Below, one piece after another: positions 1 to 9,002 of a DNA stretch of 64,000 nucleotides. Source of the stretch: Bacteroidota bacterium (lineage in GTDB: Bacteria; Bacteroidota; Bacteroidia; Chitinophagales; Chitinophagaceae); assembly GCA_023423405.1 (NCBI GenBank), contig JAFAFR010000038.1:121557-185556 (forward strand), written 5' to 3'. Every line of letters begins with the position of its first letter. Position 1 is the first letter of the stretch. The notes below the pieces were generated by a model. That model made no database searches and had not been told where the DNA came from. It saw only the letters and a program-made list of their open reading frames with translations. A program made the translations under genes and the position numbers.

Positions 1-1071
1 GTAAAAGGGGATCTGGCCGTCTACGAGGTAGGTGCCGTCCTCACGTTCCGCGATCTCGTAGTCTTCGAGATCGGGCTGTGGCAGGTCGCCCACGATGGCT
101 TCCAGGATATCGTTGAGGGTGATCATTCCCTGCACGGAACCGTATTCGTCCACAATGAAGCAGGAGTGGATCTGGCCTTCCTTGAACCGCTCCAGGATGC
201 GGTAGGCGGTATTGTTTTCCGGAACGAAGAGCGCCGGTTTCATGATGTGCTTAAAGATCGTGAGGTCGTTGGTGATGTAAAGGTCCTTGATGGATACCAC
301 GCCCTTGATATTGTCGATATCGCCGTCGCAAATAGGGTAGATGCTGTGTGGCTCCTTCACGATCTTTTCCTTGATGGAAGCCTCGTTGTCGTTCACATCG
401 AACCAGATGATGTCGCTGCGGTGGGTCATCAGGGAAGAGATGTTGCGGTCGCCCAGGTGGAAGACCCGTTCGATGATCTCCTGCTCCGCTTCCTCGATGG
501 TGCCCTGTTCGGTGCCTTCGCTGATGATGGCCTTGATCTCTTCTTCCGTAACCTGCGTATCGTTTTTCCGGATATTGAAGAGTTTCGACAGCAGGTTGGT
601 GGAAATGCTGAGCAGCCAGATGAAGGGATGTGTAATGCGGCTGAGCACACGCATGGGCCTCGCCACCAGTTTGGCGATTTTCTCCGGCGTGCTGAGGCCC
701 AGGCGTTTGGGCAACAACTCACCCAGCACCAGGCTGAAATAGGTGATGGTAACCACCACTACGGCGGTTGCCAGTCCCTTGCTGTAAGGCGCCAGCAGGG
801 GGATTTCCGAGAAGAAAGTAGCCACGTCGCTGGTAAGGGCTTCGCCCGAGTAGATACCCGTTAGGATACCGATCAGGGTGATGCCGATCTGTATGGTAGA
901 AAGAAAGGTATCGGGATGGTTGGCCAGGTCCAGCGCTTCGCGGGCCCGGGCATCTCCACGGCTGGCCTGGGCTTCCAGGCGGGCCTTTCTTGCCGAGACC
1001 AGGGCGATCTCAGCCATGGAAAATATCCCATTCAGTAAAATGAGCCCCAGTATTATTAGAACTTCCGTCAT
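1..1071 (-). CDS. CorC/HlyC-family CNNM-CBS membrane protein (partial, C-terminus outside window)
   Basis: My reading of the minus strand gives an open frame of 357 codons from ATG at 1071 that runs off the left edge. The N-terminus (MTEVLIILGLILLNGIFSMA) and following hydrophobic stretches match the DUF21/CNNM membrane domain (about residues 1-190). Two CBS domains follow (about 205-325; second one contains HSCFIVDEYGSVQGMITLND), then the start of the CorC_HlyC domain. Family members are linked to divalent cation export; the Bacteroidota gliding protein GldE is in the same family, but nothing here identifies this copy as GldE. The ATG overlaps the stop of the upstream PAP2 gene by one base (TAATG), so the two are translationally coupled. 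Confidence 0.88.
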   Translation of the reverse strand, partial: MTEVLIILGLILLNGIFSMAEIALVSARKARLEAQASRGDARAREALDLANHPDTFLSTIQIGITLIGILTGIYSGEALTSDVATFFSEIPLLAPYSKGLATAVVVVTITYFSLVLGELLPKRLGLSTPEKIAKLVARPMRVLSRITHPFIWLLSISTNLLSKLFNIRKNDTQVTEEEIKAIISEGTEQGTIEEAEQEIIERVFHLGDRNISSLMTHRSDIIWFDVNDNEASIKEKIVKEPHSIYPICDGDIDNIKGVVSIKDLYITNDLTIFKHIMKPALFVPENNTAYRILERFKEGQIHSCFIVDEYGSVQGMITLNDILEAIVGDLPQPDLEDYEIAEREDGTYLVDGQIPFY

Positions 1072-1646
1072 TATTGTAGCGGGCCGAAATTTTTATTGAA
1101 GATAACACTCATTCCGTAACCCAGGGCAACTCCCACCAGCGAGCCGGCCATGACATCGATGGGGTAGTGAACGCCTACATAAACCTGGGCATAGCAGACC
1201 ATGGCGGCCAGCACAAAGAGCAGCTTCGACCAGGGTTGCAGCCAGGGCCCCAGTGTACGGTAGGTGAAAGTGGCAAAACCGAAATGATTCACTGCGTGGG
1301 AGCTGGTAAAGCTGCTGCTTCCCGGGCAGTAGGAAATGAAAAAACGCATCTGGTCGGCCAGGAGCGGATCGCGGCAGGGACGAATGCGCATGAAGTGGTT
1401 TTTGATCAGGTTGCTGCTTACCTGGTCGGTGACGCTGAGGGTCACCACGGCGGCCAGCACCCAGAGCCAGCCCTTTTTGCCGAAATTGAGGGTGGCGAAT
1501 ACAATAAAGAAAAGATACATAGGCAGCCAGAAATAGGTTTCCCGGATGTGCTGGCAGATAAAGTCCAGCGCGCCGTTGGACCAGTTCCTGTTGATCCGCA
1601 GGGCGAGTGCCTGGTCTATGCTGATGATCCGGTTAATCCATTCCAT
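1071..1646 (-). CDS. PAP2-family membrane phosphatase
   Basis: This is a 191-residue integral membrane protein of the PAP2 (type 2 phosphatidic acid phosphatase) family, which removes phosphate from lipid phosphates such as undecaprenyl pyrophosphate or phosphatidate. Motif 1 is KNHFMRIRP (K-x6-RP), motif 2 appears as SSFTSSHAV with its histidine, and motif 3 as VYVGVHYPIDV with the catalytic His and Asp. I chose the ATG at 1646; the frame is open further upstream, but a TAnnTTTG box at 1669-1662 lies inside that extension. It is first in a two-gene operon with the CBS protein. The exact lipid substrate cannot be read from sequence. Confidence 0.88.
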   Translation of the reverse strand: MEWINRIISIDQALALRINRNWSNGALDFICQHIRETYFWLPMYLFFIVFATLNFGKKGWLWVLAAVVTLSVTDQVSSNLIKNHFMRIRPCRDPLLADQMRFFISYCPGSSSFTSSHAVNHFGFATFTYRTLGPWLQPWSKLLFVLAAMVCYAQVYVGVHYPIDVMAGSLVGVALGYGMSVIFNKNFGPLQ

Positions 1647-1661
1647 GTGTTCCTGTTCTGG

Positions 1662-1669
1662 CAAAAATA
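1662..1669 (-). promoter_or_regulatory. -7 promoter element TATTTTTG of the PAP2/CBS operon
   Basis: TATTTTTG on the minus strand matches the Bacteroidota sigma-A element TAnnTTTG and lies 16 bases before the ATG at 1646. It supports the shorter start for the PAP2 gene. Confidence 0.6.
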
Positions 1670-1710
1670 GGCAGTAAGCACGAATGCCCGCCGGAAGTTT
1701 AAATAATCCC

Positions 1711-1718
1711 GATTTTTG
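1711..1718 (+). promoter_or_regulatory. Near-consensus -7 element (GATTTTTG) before the LtaS-like gene
   Basis: GATTTTTG differs from TAnnTTTG only at the first base and ends 6 bases before the ATG at 1725. This spacing would give a very short or absent 5' leader. The -7 element of the opposite PAP2 operon lies about 40 bases away, so the promoters are divergent. Confidence 0.4.
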
Positions 1719-1724
1719 CGTCCT

Positions 1725-3719
1725 ATGCAGCAAATTCCCCGTACGCTCCGCTGGCTGTTCCTGACCGCAGTTTTTTTACTCCTGCTCATGAGCTTTGCCC
1801 GCTGGGCCAGTTTCCAGGTATTTCGGTTACCCCTGGCTGATAGCGGCCCTATGGGCCGTACTTTTTGGCTGGGATTCCGCTTCGATGCCAGAACCATTGC
1901 GATTGTGACCCTGGTGGCGGGCCTGCTTACCGCCATCCGGCCCCTGGATCCTTTCCACAATCCCCGCGCCAAAAAAGGATGGGCCTGGTTCTGGGGGATC
2001 GTTTCTTTTATCCTGGTGGTTTTTTATACGGTGGATTACCTCCATTTCCGGTACCTCAACCAGCGCCTCAATGCCAGCGCCCTGAGTTTTTTGCAGGATG
2101 CGGGCATTTCCGCCAGCATGGTTTGGCAAACCTATCCTGTTGTGCGCATATTGATTGCCGTGGCAGCGCTCACTTTTTTGATGATTGTGGTGATCAGGCT
2201 GATCCTGCGCAGGACAGCGGCTGCTCCTTCCCGTTATAACAAGGGCGTTCGCCTGGTTTCCTATGTGCTGGCCTTTTTGGCGGCGGCGCTGGCCATTTTC
2301 GGAAGGGTGGGACAATACCCCCTTCGCTGGAGCGATGCATTTAACCTGGGCAGCGATTTCAAAGCCAATATCGCACTGAACCCCATACAATCCTTTGCCA
2401 GCTCTTTTCGCTTTCGCAGCTCGGGTTACGATGCCCGCCTGCTTAAAGAAGCTTATCCGCGCATGGCTGCCTACCTCGGCGTGCAGCAGCCCAGTGTTGA
2501 CAGCCTCCGTTTTGAACGCAACCTCCAGCCCGATACCATCGCCAACTGGCAGGGCAGCAGCACGCCCAATATCGTGCTGGTGATTTGTGAAAGCTTCAGC
2601 GGGTACAAGAGTTCCATGTGGGGCAGCCCGCTGAACACCACGCCTTTTTTTGCCAGTCTCTGTGAAAAGGGATTGTTCTTCGACAATTGTTTTACGCCCC
2701 TGATCGGGACGGCAAAAGGCGTGTGGGCTACCATTACCGGCATTCCCGATGTGGAACTGGTGAAAACGGCCAGCCGCAATCCCATGATGGTGGACCAGCG
2801 CACCATCATCAACGATTTCCGCGACCATGAAAAATATTATTTCCTCGGCGGCTCCACGTCCTGGGCTAATATCCGTGGTATTCTTACTAATAATATAAAA
2901 GATCTTAAGCTGTACGAAGAAGGCAGCTACGAGGTGCCAAAAGTGGACGTATGGGGCATCAGCGACAAACATCTTTTCCTGGAAGCCGATAAGGTATTGC
3001 GTAAGGAGCAGAAACCTTTTTTTGCCATCATACAAACGGCCGACAACCACCGGCCCTATACCATACCGGAAGAGGATCGAGCCGGGCTGGGACTGGTGCA
3101 GTTCCCGGCCGACAGCCTGCACAAATATGGATTTGAAAGCAACGAAGAGTTGAATGCCTTTCGGTATACCGATTATTGTTTTAAGAAATTTTTTGAAGCG
3201 GCTGCAACGGCGCCCTATTTTGAGAACACGCTTTTTGTATTCATAGGGGATCATGGCATATCTGGGAATGCGGGTCCGCTTTTTCCGCCGGCCTGGACCG
3301 ACAATAGTTTGTCTTCCAATCATGTGCCATTGCTCTTTTATGCGCCGGGGAAAATTCCTGCTGCGCGGTTGCACGACCTCTCGTCGCAGGTGGATGTATT
3401 ACCCACCATTGCCGGCATCGCAAATATTCCTTATAGCAACAACACCCTGGGGCGCGACCTGCTGGCGCAGCACGCAATCGATTCCGCAAAATCGAACCGC
3501 GCTTTCATCCTGGATTATAACAACAAACGTTTGGGTATGATTTACAACGATTTTTATTTTACCCAACCCATCCAGGGTGGAAAAACTGCCCTGGTGTGGG
3601 CCGACTTCAGCCGCGCCCAGCAAGGGTCCGCGCCGGTGGAGCAGGACTATGCCTGGTGGTCGCGGGCCTGGTATGAAACCGCCCGCTACCTGCTGCTGCA
3701 CAACAGGAAAAAAGAATGA
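1725..3719 (+). CDS. LtaS-like sulfatase/phosphoglycerol transferase family membrane enzyme
   Basis: A 664-residue protein with about five hydrophobic segments in the first 200 residues and an extracytoplasmic alkaline-phosphatase/sulfatase-fold domain from about residue 280. The metal site can be followed: NIVLVICESFSGY with the first acidic ligand, a candidate nucleophile threonine in LIGTAKG near residue 329, and FIGDHGISG later. The family includes lipoteichoic acid synthase, phosphoglycerol transferase MdoB and phosphoethanolamine transferases. In a Gram-negative host a role in modifying envelope glycans or lipids is more likely than lipoteichoic acid synthesis; that is inference. The frame also contains a TTG three codons upstream, but the ATG at 1725 fits the promoter better. 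Confidence 0.85.
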   Translation: MQQIPRTLRWLFLTAVFLLLLMSFARWASFQVFRLPLADSGPMGRTFWLGFRFDARTIAIVTLVAGLLTAIRPLDPFHNPRAKKGWAWFWGIVSFILVVFYTVDYLHFRYLNQRLNASALSFLQDAGISASMVWQTYPVVRILIAVAALTFLMIVVIRLILRRTAAAPSRYNKGVRLVSYVLAFLAAALAIFGRVGQYPLRWSDAFNLGSDFKANIALNPIQSFASSFRFRSSGYDARLLKEAYPRMAAYLGVQQPSVDSLRFERNLQPDTIANWQGSSTPNIVLVICESFSGYKSSMWGSPLNTTPFFASLCEKGLFFDNCFTPLIGTAKGVWATITGIPDVELVKTASRNPMMVDQRTIINDFRDHEKYYFLGGSTSWANIRGILTNNIKDLKLYEEGSYEVPKVDVWGISDKHLFLEADKVLRKEQKPFFAIIQTADNHRPYTIPEEDRAGLGLVQFPADSLHKYGFESNEELNAFRYTDYCFKKFFEAAATAPYFENTLFVFIGDHGISGNAGPLFPPAWTDNSLSSNHVPLLFYAPGKIPAARLHDLSSQVDVLPTIAGIANIPYSNNTLGRDLLAQHAIDSAKSNRAFILDYNNKRLGMIYNDFYFTQPIQGGKTALVWADFSRAQQGSAPVEQDYAWWSRAWYETARYLLLHNRKKE

Positions 3720-3744
3720 TGTTCCCACACTCCGGGGAATCGCT

Positions 3745-3752
3745 TATTTTTG
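3745..3752 (+). promoter_or_regulatory. -7 promoter element TATTTTTG of the phosphohexomutase gene
   Basis: Exact TAnnTTTG match 22 bases before the GTG start at 3775, in the 55-base gap after the LtaS-like gene. Confidence 0.55.
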
Positions 3753-3774
3753 AAACATTAAACCTCTTGAGACT

Positions 3775-5154
3775 GTGGCATTGATCAAAAGCATATCGGG
3801 CATTCGTGGAACCATAGGCGGACATCCTGGTGAAAATTTAACTCCTCTCGACATCGTTCGTTTTACAGCAGCATACGGTAGTATGCTCACAGCTACCAAC
3901 AAATCGGCAAAGGTGGTGATTGGCCGCGACGGAAGAATTTCCGGCGGCATGGTAAGCCAGTTGGTAGTGAATACCCTTACCGCACTCGGCATCAAAGTAG
4001 TGGACCTTGGTTTGTCCACCACGCCCACTGTGGAGCTTGCCGTGGTTTGGGAGAAAGCAGATGGCGGCATCATCCTCACCGCCAGTCACAATCCCAAGGA
4101 ATGGAATGCTTTGAAACTGTTGAACAGCGCCGGCGAATTCATTTCTGCCGAAGCGGGTGCAGAAGTGCTGGAACTGGCTGCCAGAGATGCTTTCCAGTTT
4201 GTGGCCGTGGATAAACTGGGCGCGTATACTACCGACGACAGTTACCTGCAGAAACATATTGAAGCCGTAGTGAACTACCCGCTGGTGGACCTGCCTGCCA
4301 TTAAGGCCAAGCAGTTCAAAGTGGTGGTGGATGCGGTGAATTCCACCGGCGCGCTGGCCGTGCCCGCTTTGCTCAAAGCGCTGGGTGTGGAAGAGGTGAT
4401 TTTAATAAACGGTGAAGTGAACGGGCGCTTTGCGCACAACCCCGAGCCCCTGCCGGAAAACCTGGTGGGACTAAGCGCGGAGGTAAAGAAGACCGGCGCT
4501 TCCCTCGGCATTGCGGTGGATCCCGATGTGGACCGGCTCTGCTTCGTATGCGAAGACGGCAGTATGTTCGGCGAAGAATTCACGTTGGTGGCGGTGGCCG
4601 ATTATATATTGGGACATCGTCCTGGCAATACCGTTTCCAATATGAGCTCTACCAAGGCGCTGAAAGAGATCACGCTCAAACATGGTGGGGAATATTTTCC
4701 TTCGGCTGTGGGCGAAGTGAATGTGGTGAAAAAGATGAAGGAAATGAATGCCGTGATCGGTGGCGAAGGCAATGGCGGCATCATTGTGCCCGACCTGCAT
4801 TATGGAAGGGATGCCCTGATTGGGATAGGCCTTTTCCTCAGCGCCCTGGCCCATCACAGGAATGGCATCAAATCTTTCCGTTCGCGTTACCCCGACTATT
4901 TCATTTCGAAGAACAAGATCGAGTTGGGTAAGAGCATAGATGTGAAAGACATTTTTGAGAAGATCCAGAAAAAATACAAGAAGCATCCCGTAAATACCGA
5001 AGACGGTCTCAAGATCGAATTCGACAACGACTGGGTGCACCTGCGCACGTCGAATACGGAACCCATCATCCGGATCTATGCCGAGAGCAATTTTGAGACC
5101 ACGGCCAACAATATTGCCCTCCGCCTGATGCAGGATATCAAGGAATTCATGTAA
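3775..5154 (+). CDS. glmM: Phosphoglucosamine mutase / phosphohexomutase (alpha-D-phosphohexomutase superfamily)
   Basis: 459 residues with all four domains of the superfamily. The phosphoserine loop reads LTASHNP (Ser104), the Mg2+ loop DPDVDR (249-254), the sugar-binding segment GGEGNGGI (about residues 331-338), and the phosphate-binding loop near the C-terminus RTSNTEPIIRIY. It interconverts hexose 6- and 1-phosphates; by length and the short C-terminal domain the glucosamine form (UDP-GlcNAc supply for peptidoglycan and lipopolysaccharide) is likely, though phosphomannomutase activity cannot be excluded. The start codon is GTG. The cysteine desulfurase gene follows 55 bases downstream on the same strand. 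Confidence 0.85.
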   Translation: MALIKSISGIRGTIGGHPGENLTPLDIVRFTAAYGSMLTATNKSAKVVIGRDGRISGGMVSQLVVNTLTALGIKVVDLGLSTTPTVELAVVWEKADGGIILTASHNPKEWNALKLLNSAGEFISAEAGAEVLELAARDAFQFVAVDKLGAYTTDDSYLQKHIEAVVNYPLVDLPAIKAKQFKVVVDAVNSTGALAVPALLKALGVEEVILINGEVNGRFAHNPEPLPENLVGLSAEVKKTGASLGIAVDPDVDRLCFVCEDGSMFGEEFTLVAVADYILGHRPGNTVSNMSSTKALKEITLKHGGEYFPSAVGEVNVVKKMKEMNAVIGGEGNGGIIVPDLHYGRDALIGIGLFLSALAHHRNGIKSFRSRYPDYFISKNKIELGKSIDVKDIFEKIQKKYKKHPVNTEDGLKIEFDNDWVHLRTSNTEPIIRIYAESNFETTANNIALRLMQDIKEFM

Positions 5155-5209
5155 AAAATCCCCGCTTTCCAAATAATTGCGGAAATTCGCGGCGGTTAAA
5201 TCAACAGCT

Positions 5210-6337
5210 GTGAACAGGATTTATTTTGACAATGCGGCCACCACGGCCCTGGACCCCCGTGTACTGGAGGCCATGATGCCCTACCTGACGGAGAAATTCG
5301 GCAACCCTTCCTCCATTTATTCCTATGGCCGCGAGAGCCGCCTGGCAATTGAGAATGCGCGGAAATCGGTGGCCCGTATCCTCAATGCCCATCCCGCGGA
5401 GATTTTCTTCACCAGCGGCGGTACGGAAAGCAGCAATACAGCCATCGCTGCGGCTGTGTACAACCTGGGCTGCCGGCACATCATCACTTCGTCTATTGAA
5501 CACCATGCCACGACGCATACGGTGGAGCACTACCACCGGCGCGAAGGCGTGGCCCTGAGTTGGGTGAAATTGCTGCCCGACGGGCATGTGGACCTGGAAG
5601 ACCTTGAGAAGTTACTGGCGGCCAGCAAGGACAGGACCCTTGTATCACTCATGCACGCCAACAACGAAATCGGCAACCTGCTCGACCTGCATGCGGTGGG
5701 CGAACTCTGCAAAAAATACAACGCCATTTTTCATTCCGATACGGTGCAGACGGTAGGACATTATCCCTTTGACCTGCGCAATACGCCGGTGCATTTCGTT
5801 ACGGGTGCGGGACATAAATTCCATGGTCCGAAAGGCGTTGGGCTTTTGTATGTAAACGAAAATGTGCAGATCCAACCCCTGATCTTTGGCGGTTCGCAGG
5901 AACGCAATATGCGCGCGGGTACGGAAAATTTGTATGGTATTGTGGGTTTTGCGCGCGCCCTGGAACTGGCTACAGAAAGCTATGCTGCGGACACCGCTTA
6001 TATTGGTGAGCTGAAAAAATACATGGCGGAAAAATTGCAGGTGGAGATCCCGGTGGTGCATTTTAACGGCGATACATTCGGCCGCAGTTTATACACGGTG
6101 CTGAACGTGTCCTTTCCCAAGACGGAGAAGTCGGAGATGATCCTTTTCAACCTCGACATCAACGGCGTTTGTGCATCCGGCGGCAGCGCCTGCACGAGCG
6201 GCGCCGATCTCGGCTCCCACGTGATCCGCGCGGTGAACAGCAATCCCAACCAGGTAGCGGTACGTTTTTCTTTCAGCCGTCACAATACGCGCGGGGAAGT
6301 AGATGCGGTGGTGGAGAAGCTCAAGGGGATGTTGTGA
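5210..6337 (+). CDS. Cysteine desulfurase (NifS/IscS class)
   Basis: A 375-residue PLP aminotransferase-fold enzyme that moves sulfur from cysteine to a protein persulfide for Fe-S cluster or tRNA thiolation. The PLP histidine is in SIEHHATTH, the Schiff-base lysine (about 203) in GAGHKFHGPKG, and the catalytic cysteine (about 328) in ASGGSACTSG. I place the start at GTG 5210 (VNRIYFDNAATT), because homologues begin right before the YFDNAATT segment; the TTG at 5177 in the same frame would add 11 unlikely residues. No iscU or suf genes are adjacent, so a stand-alone NifS-like role is possible. Its 3' end overlaps the convergent DUF3592 gene by 17 bases. Confidence 0.9.
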   Translation: MNRIYFDNAATTALDPRVLEAMMPYLTEKFGNPSSIYSYGRESRLAIENARKSVARILNAHPAEIFFTSGGTESSNTAIAAAVYNLGCRHIITSSIEHHATTHTVEHYHRREGVALSWVKLLPDGHVDLEDLEKLLAASKDRTLVSLMHANNEIGNLLDLHAVGELCKKYNAIFHSDTVQTVGHYPFDLRNTPVHFVTGAGHKFHGPKGVGLLYVNENVQIQPLIFGGSQERNMRAGTENLYGIVGFARALELATESYAADTAYIGELKKYMAEKLQVEIPVVHFNGDTFGRSLYTVLNVSFPKTEKSEMILFNLDINGVCASGGSACTSGADLGSHVIRAVNSNPNQVAVRFSFSRHNTRGEVDAVVEKLKGML

Positions 6338-6806
6338 GAGCGGTTTCTCCAGCAAAAAAACCGGTATAAATTCCGTAGACCAGGAAAGCCAGGCCAACAA
6401 TGAGGAATAGTGTGCGTGCGATCAGTGGTGATTGTCCCGTTACTACATGAAAGTTTCGCGGGTTTTCCGGATCGTAATACAGTTCCAGTTTTTGGCCGTT
6501 CTTATATTGCCCGGTGAAAAAGAGGGAGAAATCCTGTTGGATTTTTTCGGTTATCCATTCGCCTTTTTCAGTGGTAAAACGGACGGTAACCCCGTCGTAA
6601 ACAACCGGCAATTCGATGTCGGCCTTTTGCCGCCTCGTATTTTGTTCCACGCTGTAAACAATTCCTTCTGCTTTGATGCCAGTGGTTTGTAAGGTATGGC
6701 TGTTCTTTTTCTTTCCTAAGAATGCCAGCGCAATAAAAAAGAGGCCTATCCCAATAAAGAAGAAGGGAAGCAGTTCCTGTATGGAAAGGTCAGTGTTCAA
6801 ATGCAT
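6321..6806 (-). CDS. DUF3592-type small membrane protein
   Basis: 161 residues with a hydrophobic helix near the N-terminus (LLPFFFIGIGLFFIALAFL) and another near the C-terminus (TLFLIVGLAFLVYGIY), with a soluble segment between them containing AEGIVYSVE, VTVRFT, and LYYDPENPRN. This arrangement, with PV.Y....V.F and the YDP-NP motif, is that of DUF3592 proteins, whose function is unknown. The stop codon lies inside the 3' end of the convergent cysteine desulfurase gene. It is the last of a minus-strand cluster of exported or membrane proteins. Confidence 0.75.
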   Translation of the reverse strand: MHLNTDLSIQELLPFFFIGIGLFFIALAFLGKKKNSHTLQTTGIKAEGIVYSVEQNTRRQKADIELPVVYDGVTVRFTTEKGEWITEKIQQDFSLFFTGQYKNGQKLELYYDPENPRNFHVVTGQSPLIARTLFLIVGLAFLVYGIYTGFFAGETALTTSP

Positions 6807-6857
6807 TCGCTCCGGACTTTGATGTGATGATTTTCCAGGGCTTCTTTCATACAGCCG

Positions 6858-7349
6858 TCATTCCAGAAAAATCTTGTCGCCGCGATCGATATTGGTGCGG
6901 CGGTCAAAAACAAAATCCATGTATTGCGCTACCCCTGATGCTACGTTTACCGAAAGGCCGGCGCGGCCAAACTCCAGGTTGTTTTCGTCGACAGCGCGGG
7001 CAGTGATTTTGCCGGCATAGCTGGAGTCGAAGATCAGGTACACAGAAACGATGTTATCGGTAGAAGAATCCGTGCCGCTCACCATCACCCTTCCTACGGT
7101 TAGGCCTTTCCGTTGGAAGGCCGGCGAGAGTTCCACCAGGTTGGCAAAACTTTCCTGCACGCCCTTGCGTATGCCGTCGGCCGCTTCGGACCCTGCCTTG
7201 CCCACTATCTCACCACTCTTGTGAATGGTTTCGCGGGCTTTTTCTTTGGTCCAGTTACAGGCGCCAAGGAAAAGTCCGGCGCTGCAGAGTGCCGCAGCAA
7301 TAATGGTGTTTCTTTTTTGAGCGGTGGGAGGAATCCGGGGCTTTGTCAT
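6858..7349 (-). CDS. Putative lipoprotein of unknown function
   Basis: 163 residues. The N-terminus is basic, followed by a hydrophobic stretch and a lipobox (AGLFLGAC, Cys about residue 30), so it should be a lipoprotein. After the cysteine there is a charged amphipathic helix region (KEKARETIHKSGEIVGKAGS) and then a beta-rich domain with no motif I recognise. It lies 14 bases downstream of the alpha/beta hydrolase gene, so the two probably share an mRNA. I cannot assign a function. Confidence 0.7.
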   Translation of the reverse strand: MTKPRIPPTAQKRNTIIAAALCSAGLFLGACNWTKEKARETIHKSGEIVGKAGSEAADGIRKGVQESFANLVELSPAFQRKGLTVGRVMVSGTDSSTDNIVSVYLIFDSSYAGKITARAVDENNLEFGRAGLSVNVASGVAQYMDFVFDRRTNIDRGDKIFLE

Positions 7350-7363
7350 ATTGCGTATGCAGG

Positions 7364-8119
7364 TTATTTTTCTTTCAGGAATTGCAGGATATAACGGTTG
7401 ATCGCCGCTTTCTGTTTTTTGCTGCCGGCATCGGTCATGTTGTTGTGTTCCGTATCGGGCAGGGGGATGATCACCATATGGTACTGCTGCGCTTCTGCGG
7501 CAGTGGGAAGCACGCCCTCATCAGCGGGCTGGTCATTCGAGCGAAGAGAAAATACGCGTGGGTTCGCCGTACGCGGCAGGGCCATACGCCGGTTATCGAG
7601 CGTGATGATGCGCTGCACTTCTCCCGGGTATTTGGTAACGAACAATGCCGTCATATCTCCTCCGTTGGAATGTCCTATTAAAGTGGTGTTGGTGAAATCA
7701 GGCGAAGCATACCGGCTCTTCAATGCACCGATCACAAAATGGATATTATCGGCCCCGCGTTCCCAAAAGGGACGCCGCACCACCTGCGGGACTCCCTGCG
7801 TGGGTATGCGCTCATCGGTGGGCAGGTCGTGCTGGATGCTGACTACAAAATAGCCTGCAGCAGCAAGCGTCTCGGCAATATAGGAGTAGCCCAGGTAGAT
7901 ATCGTTGCGGTCGGGCCAGTAGCCATGGCTCAGGATCACCAGGGGGGGATGCGTCACCGCTTTTCCCGCCGGCGGATATATTGCTATGGGGATGGCACGG
8001 CTCCTCGCGCTGTCGAAAAGGGTAAGGGTATCGCGTGTGTCAGGAGCGGTGGCAGCGCCAGCGTGGTTGTTTCCACAGAGAACGCCCGCCAGGAGCAGTA
8101 TGGTGATGAGGAGCGGCAT
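7364..8119 (-). CDS. Exported alpha/beta hydrolase (platelet-activating-factor acetylhydrolase / dienelactone hydrolase-like)
   Basis: 251 residues with a signal peptide (MPLLITILLLAGVLCG, cleavage probably near AGAATA). The alpha/beta hydrolase core shows the oxyanion segment VILSHGYWPDRN, the nucleophile elbow GHSNGG (Ser151) and a plausible catalytic histidine in DTEHNNM near residue 223. The layout resembles secreted esterases that act on small acyl esters. The substrate is not predictable. It is upstream of the putative lipoprotein gene and separated by 137 bases from the membrane protein gene before it. Confidence 0.8.
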   Translation of the reverse strand: MPLLITILLLAGVLCGNNHAGAATAPDTRDTLTLFDSARSRAIPIAIYPPAGKAVTHPPLVILSHGYWPDRNDIYLGYSYIAETLAAAGYFVVSIQHDLPTDERIPTQGVPQVVRRPFWERGADNIHFVIGALKSRYASPDFTNTTLIGHSNGGDMTALFVTKYPGEVQRIITLDNRRMALPRTANPRVFSLRSNDQPADEGVLPTAAEAQQYHMVIIPLPDTEHNNMTDAGSKKQKAAINRYILQFLKEK

Positions 8120-8256
8120 AGGAATAACTGGTAGGGTAATAGTAATTGCTTAAAGCCCGGAAGTTATGCCAAAACTTTTTCAGGGTCTCAACAATTCCGG
8201 CGGTCGCGTCGGATATTGGGCAAGCGGGCAGTTCAGCCGTGTTTTGCGAAGCAGCA
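8120..8256. other. Intergenic gap, no gene seen
   Basis: 137 bases between two minus-strand genes. It should contain the promoter of the hydrolase gene, but I see no exact TAnnTTTG box and no convincing terminator hairpin. Confidence 0.4.
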
Positions 8257-8991
8257 TCAGGGCAGGGCCTGCAACTGGCTGTACAGGTAGTGCGCAAATT
8301 GGCGCCAGCCGGGAGAGTCAAAGCAAAGCAGCTCAAAAACATGTTCGGCGATGATGAAGATGCCGCCATACAGGAGAACGGGATGAATCCGGCCATAGAC
8401 ATATTTATCCCAGATCCAGGCAACCAGTATCAGGCTGTCGGCCAGTACAATGGCAAACCAGATATCGGGCCGCGGCACCCCCGGAAAATAATGGCGGAAA
8501 CGAAACCAGGCGGGCCAGAGCAGCACCAGGGTAGCCAGGAGCATAAAGCGTTTGTGCATGTCGGGCCGGCGGCGGAAAGAAAGCCCCAGCACTACAAGCA
8601 GCAGAAAAATAAAGGCGGAACTGACAGCGCCTACCAGGGAAGAGATCGCCGTTTCTCCCAGGCCGGCAGCCAGGTCGCGCTGCACCTGGAACATGCCTGC
8701 AGGTACAATGGAAAATGCTACTCCCGGTGCCAACACCAGGGCGAGGCTGCCCAGCGCAATATGCGCCCGGTAATGACGGCCTTGTACAAGGATGGCCTGT
8801 ACCAGGAACAACACTATCCATGCCATCGCCAAAGCGCCATGGAGATAAATGACGACTGGCGCTTTGAAGCGGCCATTGAGCACCGGCTGTATATAGGTGG
8901 TGGCAAAACCGATATGCGTGGCCAGGATCCCGATGATCCCTATCCACACAAAAAAGGACCATCGCAAACGCCTGTTCAGAATTTGTTCCAT
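8257..8991 (-). CDS. Multi-pass membrane protein, function unknown
   Basis: 244 residues with seven likely transmembrane helices (starting at about 15, 50, 75, 115, 145, 170 and 205). Histidines occur near membrane borders (YLHGALAMAW, HIALGS, MHKRFMLLATLV), a pattern seen in haem- or quinone-related DUF membrane proteins, but I do not recognise a named family. The gene starts 11 bases after the end of the upstream exported protein gene, so the two are probably co-transcribed. Confidence 0.7.
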   Translation of the reverse strand: MEQILNRRLRWSFFVWIGIIGILATHIGFATTYIQPVLNGRFKAPVVIYLHGALAMAWIVLFLVQAILVQGRHYRAHIALGSLALVLAPGVAFSIVPAGMFQVQRDLAAGLGETAISSLVGAVSSAFIFLLLVVLGLSFRRRPDMHKRFMLLATLVLLWPAWFRFRHYFPGVPRPDIWFAIVLADSLILVAWIWDKYVYGRIHPVLLYGGIFIIAEHVFELLCFDSPGWRQFAHYLYSQLQALP

Positions 8992-9002
8992 GACTGAATG
9001 GG

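Noticed and set aside
1827..3374. Minus-strand open frame of 515 codons opposite the LtaS-like gene
   Set aside because: The plus-strand product has clear family motifs and the minus frame encodes no recognisable domain; it is a shadow.
5177..5209. TTG start for the cysteine desulfurase 11 codons upstream
   Set aside because: The GTG at 5210 places the YFDNAATT motif at the usual distance from the N-terminus.
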